From: CAZJAD01 sp964543855
GTDB lineage: Bacteria; Electryoneota; RPQS01; DYHQ01
Direction: 5' to 3'
Assembly (NCBI GenBank): GCA_964543855.1
Contig: CAZJAD010000100.1
Span: forward strand, 1-8,410
Length of the DNA stretch: 8,410 nucleotides
Part shown: positions 6,528 through 8,410 of the stretch, in pieces
Numbering within the stretch: the stretch's first letter is position 1
How the letters are laid out: every line of letters starts with the position of its first letter
Program-made: the position numbers and the translations under genes
The notes under the pieces: model-generated
Told to the model about the DNA's origin: nothing
The model's database searches: none
The model's input: only the letters and a program-made list of their open reading frames with translations

Positions 6528-7403
6528 ATGGAAACGCGTGAGATACTGAAGAAAGTCCGGCAGATCGAGATCAAGACTCGTGGCATCGTGAACGAAGTCT
6601 TGTCCGGGGAGTATCACGCGGTTTTCAAGGGTCGGGGGATGGATTTCGCGGAGGTGCGCGAGTATCACATGGGGGATGATGTGCGTCTGATCGACTGGAA
6701 TGTCAGTGCGCGCATGGGGCACCCGTTTATCAAGGTCTTTGAGGAAGAGCGCGAGCTCCTGGTTATGCTGCTGTGCGATGTCTCCAGCAGCGCGCACTTT
6801 GGGTCCGGCGCACAGATGAAAGTGGACATGGCCATCGAGTTGGCCGCCGTGTTGGCCTTTTCGGCGCTGAAGAACAACGACAAGGTCGGGATGATTCTCT
6901 TCACCGACCGTATTGAGAAATTCGTCGTCCCCAAGAAGGGACGGACTCACATCCTGCGCATCCTGCGCGAGCTCTATGCATTCAAGCCTCAGCGCTCCGG
7001 CACCGATGTTCGGGCAGCTCTCGAATATCTGAGCCGCGTCACGAAGAAGCGCGGTATTGTTTTTCTTATCAGTGATTTCTTTGCCACAGATTTCGAGCAG
7101 GCGGTCGGCATCGTGGGACGAAAGCACGATTTGATCGCCGTTCATGTTTTTGACCCCCGGGAATATGCGCTGCCCAGAGTGGGGCTTGTGCGACTTCACG
7201 ATGCGGAGAAGGGCATGCCGTTTTGGGTCGATACATCGGATCAGCGTGTACGACGAACGCTCCGCACGCGCTTCGACCAGTGGCAGGCAAATATTAAGAA
7301 AAACTTCCAGAAGGCGGGAGTGGATTACCTCTCTTTGCCGGTGGACAAACCGTACATCCCAGCCATCGTGCAGTTTTTCAAAGGGCGCGAGAGGAGGCGA
7401 TGA
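6528..7403 (+). CDS. DUF58 protein with von Willebrand factor A-like fold
   Basis: This 291-residue DUF58 protein of usual length carries the family signature: 'FKGRGMDFAEVREYHMGDD' followed by 'VRLIDWNVSARMG' (about 33-64). The VWA-like half has a complete metal-ion-dependent adhesion site: Asp84-x-Ser86-x-Ser88 (DVSSS), Thr159 in SGTD, and Asp183 in ISDF. No signal peptide or membrane helix is visible, so it is probably cytoplasmic or peripheral. DUF58 proteins almost always follow moxR and are the presumed substrates of the ATPase; the molecular outcome is not settled. It starts 19 bases after the moxR stop with no clear Shine-Dalgarno (GAGCG at best), suggesting dependence on translation of moxR. 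Its stop overlaps the next start as ATGA (7400-7403). The C-terminus is strongly basic (KGRERRR). Confidence 0.94.
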   Translation: METREILKKVRQIEIKTRGIVNEVLSGEYHAVFKGRGMDFAEVREYHMGDDVRLIDWNVSARMGHPFIKVFEEERELLVMLLCDVSSSAHFGSGAQMKVDMAIELAAVLAFSALKNNDKVGMILFTDRIEKFVVPKKGRTHILRILRELYAFKPQRSGTDVRAALEYLSRVTKKRGIVFLISDFFATDFEQAVGIVGRKHDLIAVHVFDPREYALPRVGLVRLHDAEKGMPFWVDTSDQRVRRTLRTRFDQWQANIKKNFQKAGVDYLSLPVDKPYIPAIVQFFKGRERRR

Positions 7404-8362
7404 CCATAGTCCTCGGTTTAGCTAATCTGCGCCGCAACCATCGCCTTGTGCCGGGATACGCTGCTGCCGTGCTGTTGTTTTTGTTTGCAGTCACCGGTGA
7501 GGCGACGACGGTCAAGACCTCGCTTTCTCCGATGCGTGCCCGTGTCGGAGACCTGCTCGAGCTCAAGCTAAGGGTCGACCAAGCCGATGACGCTACTATC
7601 GACTGGCCTGTCTTCCATCCGGATTCCCTGACTTTCTACCTGATTTCGGTGGATTCGCAGGGGATGCTTCCACAAGAACGCCTCTTTCGCCTCGCTCTGT
7701 ACGATACAGGAAAATATCTCCTGCCTCCTCTGCCGGTCGTACTTCATACTGCCGGTGTGACGGAAACCCTCTATACTCGTCATTGCGAGGTAGAGATTGT
7801 ATCCGTTTTGCCGGACACTGCCAGTACGCCGCGCGCCATCAAGGGATTGCGCTGGCTGCCCTTCACCTGGCGGGATGTTCTGGATTGGGCGCGCTGGCTT
7901 CTTCTGGCTGCGCTCGGCGTTGTCGCAGTCATTCTCTACCGCAGGTACCGGAGGAAACGGCGACCCGAGGAGTTCAAGCCGCCTGAGATTGTGCTTCCGG
8001 CACACGAGCTTGCACTTGGCGAGCTCATTGAGTTGCGCGACAAGAGACTTCCCGAGCGGGGGATGCTTAAGGAATTCTTCACGGCGCTCTCGGAGATTCT
8101 TCGCCGCTACATGGAGCGCCGTTACGGTTTTCCCGCTCTGGAGATGACGACCTGGGACCTAGATCAGGAATTGACTGGCGACGGTTACGCGCCAATCTTG
8201 CGTGATGAGAGCCTGATTCTCTTGCGTGAGTCGGACCTTGTGAAGTTCGCCAAGTACATCCCGCCGTTGGAGAACTGCGATGAGCAGCTTGAGCGCGCCT
8301 TCCGAATTGTCGACGCCACGAAAGAAACCGTGCAGCCTGCGGTAGTAGGAGGAGTAGCATGA
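7400..8362 (+). CDS. BatD-like membrane protein (short form with cytosolic helical tail)
   Basis: This is a 320-residue membrane protein. It begins with a signal or anchor segment (hydrophobic 19-33, after basic RRNHR). An extracytoplasmic beta-rich domain follows (about 36-137, 'VKTSLSPMRARVGDLLELKL'). One membrane helix spans about 164-180, then the stop-transfer run RRYRRKRR (181-188). The cytosolic helical part (about 195-305) contains 'AHELALGELIEL' and 'LKEFFTALSEILRRYMERRY' followed by 'GFPALEMTTWDL'. This layout matches the small BatD/DUF4381-like proteins found between DUF58 and BatA genes; full BatD is longer, with several beta domains. The periplasmic part probably binds neighbouring Bat proteins, by analogy. 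GAGGAGG (7391-7397) is only two bases before ATG 7400, so translation likely depends partly on the ATGA overlap with the upstream gene. Its own stop overlaps the following ATG (8359-8362). Specific function is unknown. Confidence 0.82.
   Translation: MTIVLGLANLRRNHRLVPGYAAAVLLFLFAVTGEATTVKTSLSPMRARVGDLLELKLRVDQADDATIDWPVFHPDSLTFYLISVDSQGMLPQERLFRLALYDTGKYLLPPLPVVLHTAGVTETLYTRHCEVEIVSVLPDTASTPRAIKGLRWLPFTWRDVLDWARWLLLAALGVVAVILYRRYRRKRRPEEFKPPEIVLPAHELALGELIELRDKRLPERGMLKEFFTALSEILRRYMERRYGFPALEMTTWDLDQELTGDGYAPILRDESLILLRESDLVKFAKYIPPLENCDEQLERAFRIVDATKETVQPAVVGGVA
8347..8352 (+). promoter_or_regulatory. Ribosome binding site of the last gene
   Basis: AGGAGG lies six bases before ATG 8359, inside the end of the BatD-like gene. 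With the ATGA overlap at 8359-8362 it gives strong support for a coupled start of the next gene. Confidence 0.85.
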
Positions 8363-8410
8363 CCTTCGCTTATCCGGCGTATTTCTGGCTGCTACTTCTG
8401 GTGCCGATTT
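8359..8410 (+). CDS. Start of a probable BatA-type VWA membrane protein (cut by window end)
   Basis: Only 17 complete codons are present: MTFAYPAYFWLLLLVPI. A short polar start, an aromatic-Pro pair, then a Leu-rich segment is the usual beginning of BatA/BatB-family proteins, whose N-terminal membrane domain precedes a VWA domain. The position after moxR, DUF58 and the BatD-like gene supports this. The VWA domain itself lies outside the window, so the assignment rests on context and a short N-terminus. Confidence 0.6.
   Translation, partial: MTFAYPAYFWLLLLVPI

Noticed and set aside
6372..7199. Long reading frame (275 codons) on the - strand across moxR and the DUF58 gene.
   Set aside because: Both + strand proteins have full motif sets here; the antisense product looks like random translation.

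Overview
The window reads as bacterial chromosomal DNA of moderately high GC, judged by eye. All genes are on the + strand, with short intergenic gaps and intrinsic terminators. The combination of a HINT1-like HIT protein, a very large soluble multi-sensor histidine kinase, a lipoprotein with TPR-like helices, and a MoxR/DUF58/Bat cluster fits a Gram-negative environmental lineage such as a deltaproteobacterium, an FCB-group member or a candidate phylum. That placement is inference; nothing here fixes the taxon.

Layout: (a) 3-599 is the 3' part of a gene cut by the window start. It looks like a transglutaminase/cysteine-protease fold whose expected catalytic Cys position holds Ser. A strong intrinsic terminator follows at 627-658. 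(b) 795-1148 is a HinT-type HIT nucleotide hydrolase. (c) 1213-4704 is a 1163-residue cytoplasmic sensor kinase with the order REC - coiled coil - degenerate GAF - PAS - PAS - PAS - GAF - HisKA - HATPase. A 22-codon reading frame exactly bridges the HinT stop and the kinase start. (d) A good sigma70-type promoter overlaps the kinase stop codon and leads, after a GC-rich leader of about 100 nt, to a 145-residue lipoprotein with TPR-like helices (4841-5278). A perfect 9-bp GC hairpin terminator follows at 5362-5383. (e) From 5519 to the window end runs a tightly packed operon: MoxR AAA+ ATPase, DUF58 VWA-like protein, a membrane protein resembling a short BatD, and the first 17 codons of what looks like a BatA-type VWA membrane protein. 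The last two junctions are ATGA start/stop overlaps.

How they work together: the MoxR-DUF58-BatD-like-BatA set is the conserved core of the MoxR/Bat (aerotolerance) clusters. In these, a MoxR ATPase is thought to act as a chaperone on VWA-domain proteins at the membrane. The kinase has every catalytic residue for autophosphorylation plus a phosphorylatable N-terminal receiver, but no partner response regulator lies in this window. Apart from the possible HinT-to-kinase coupling, the segments look like separate transcription units.

I see no CRISPR array, mobile element, tRNA or rRNA, and no clear case for a wholly undescribed system. The best leads are the Cys-to-Ser transglutaminase-like protein, the bridging 22-codon frame and the receiver-first kinase architecture.
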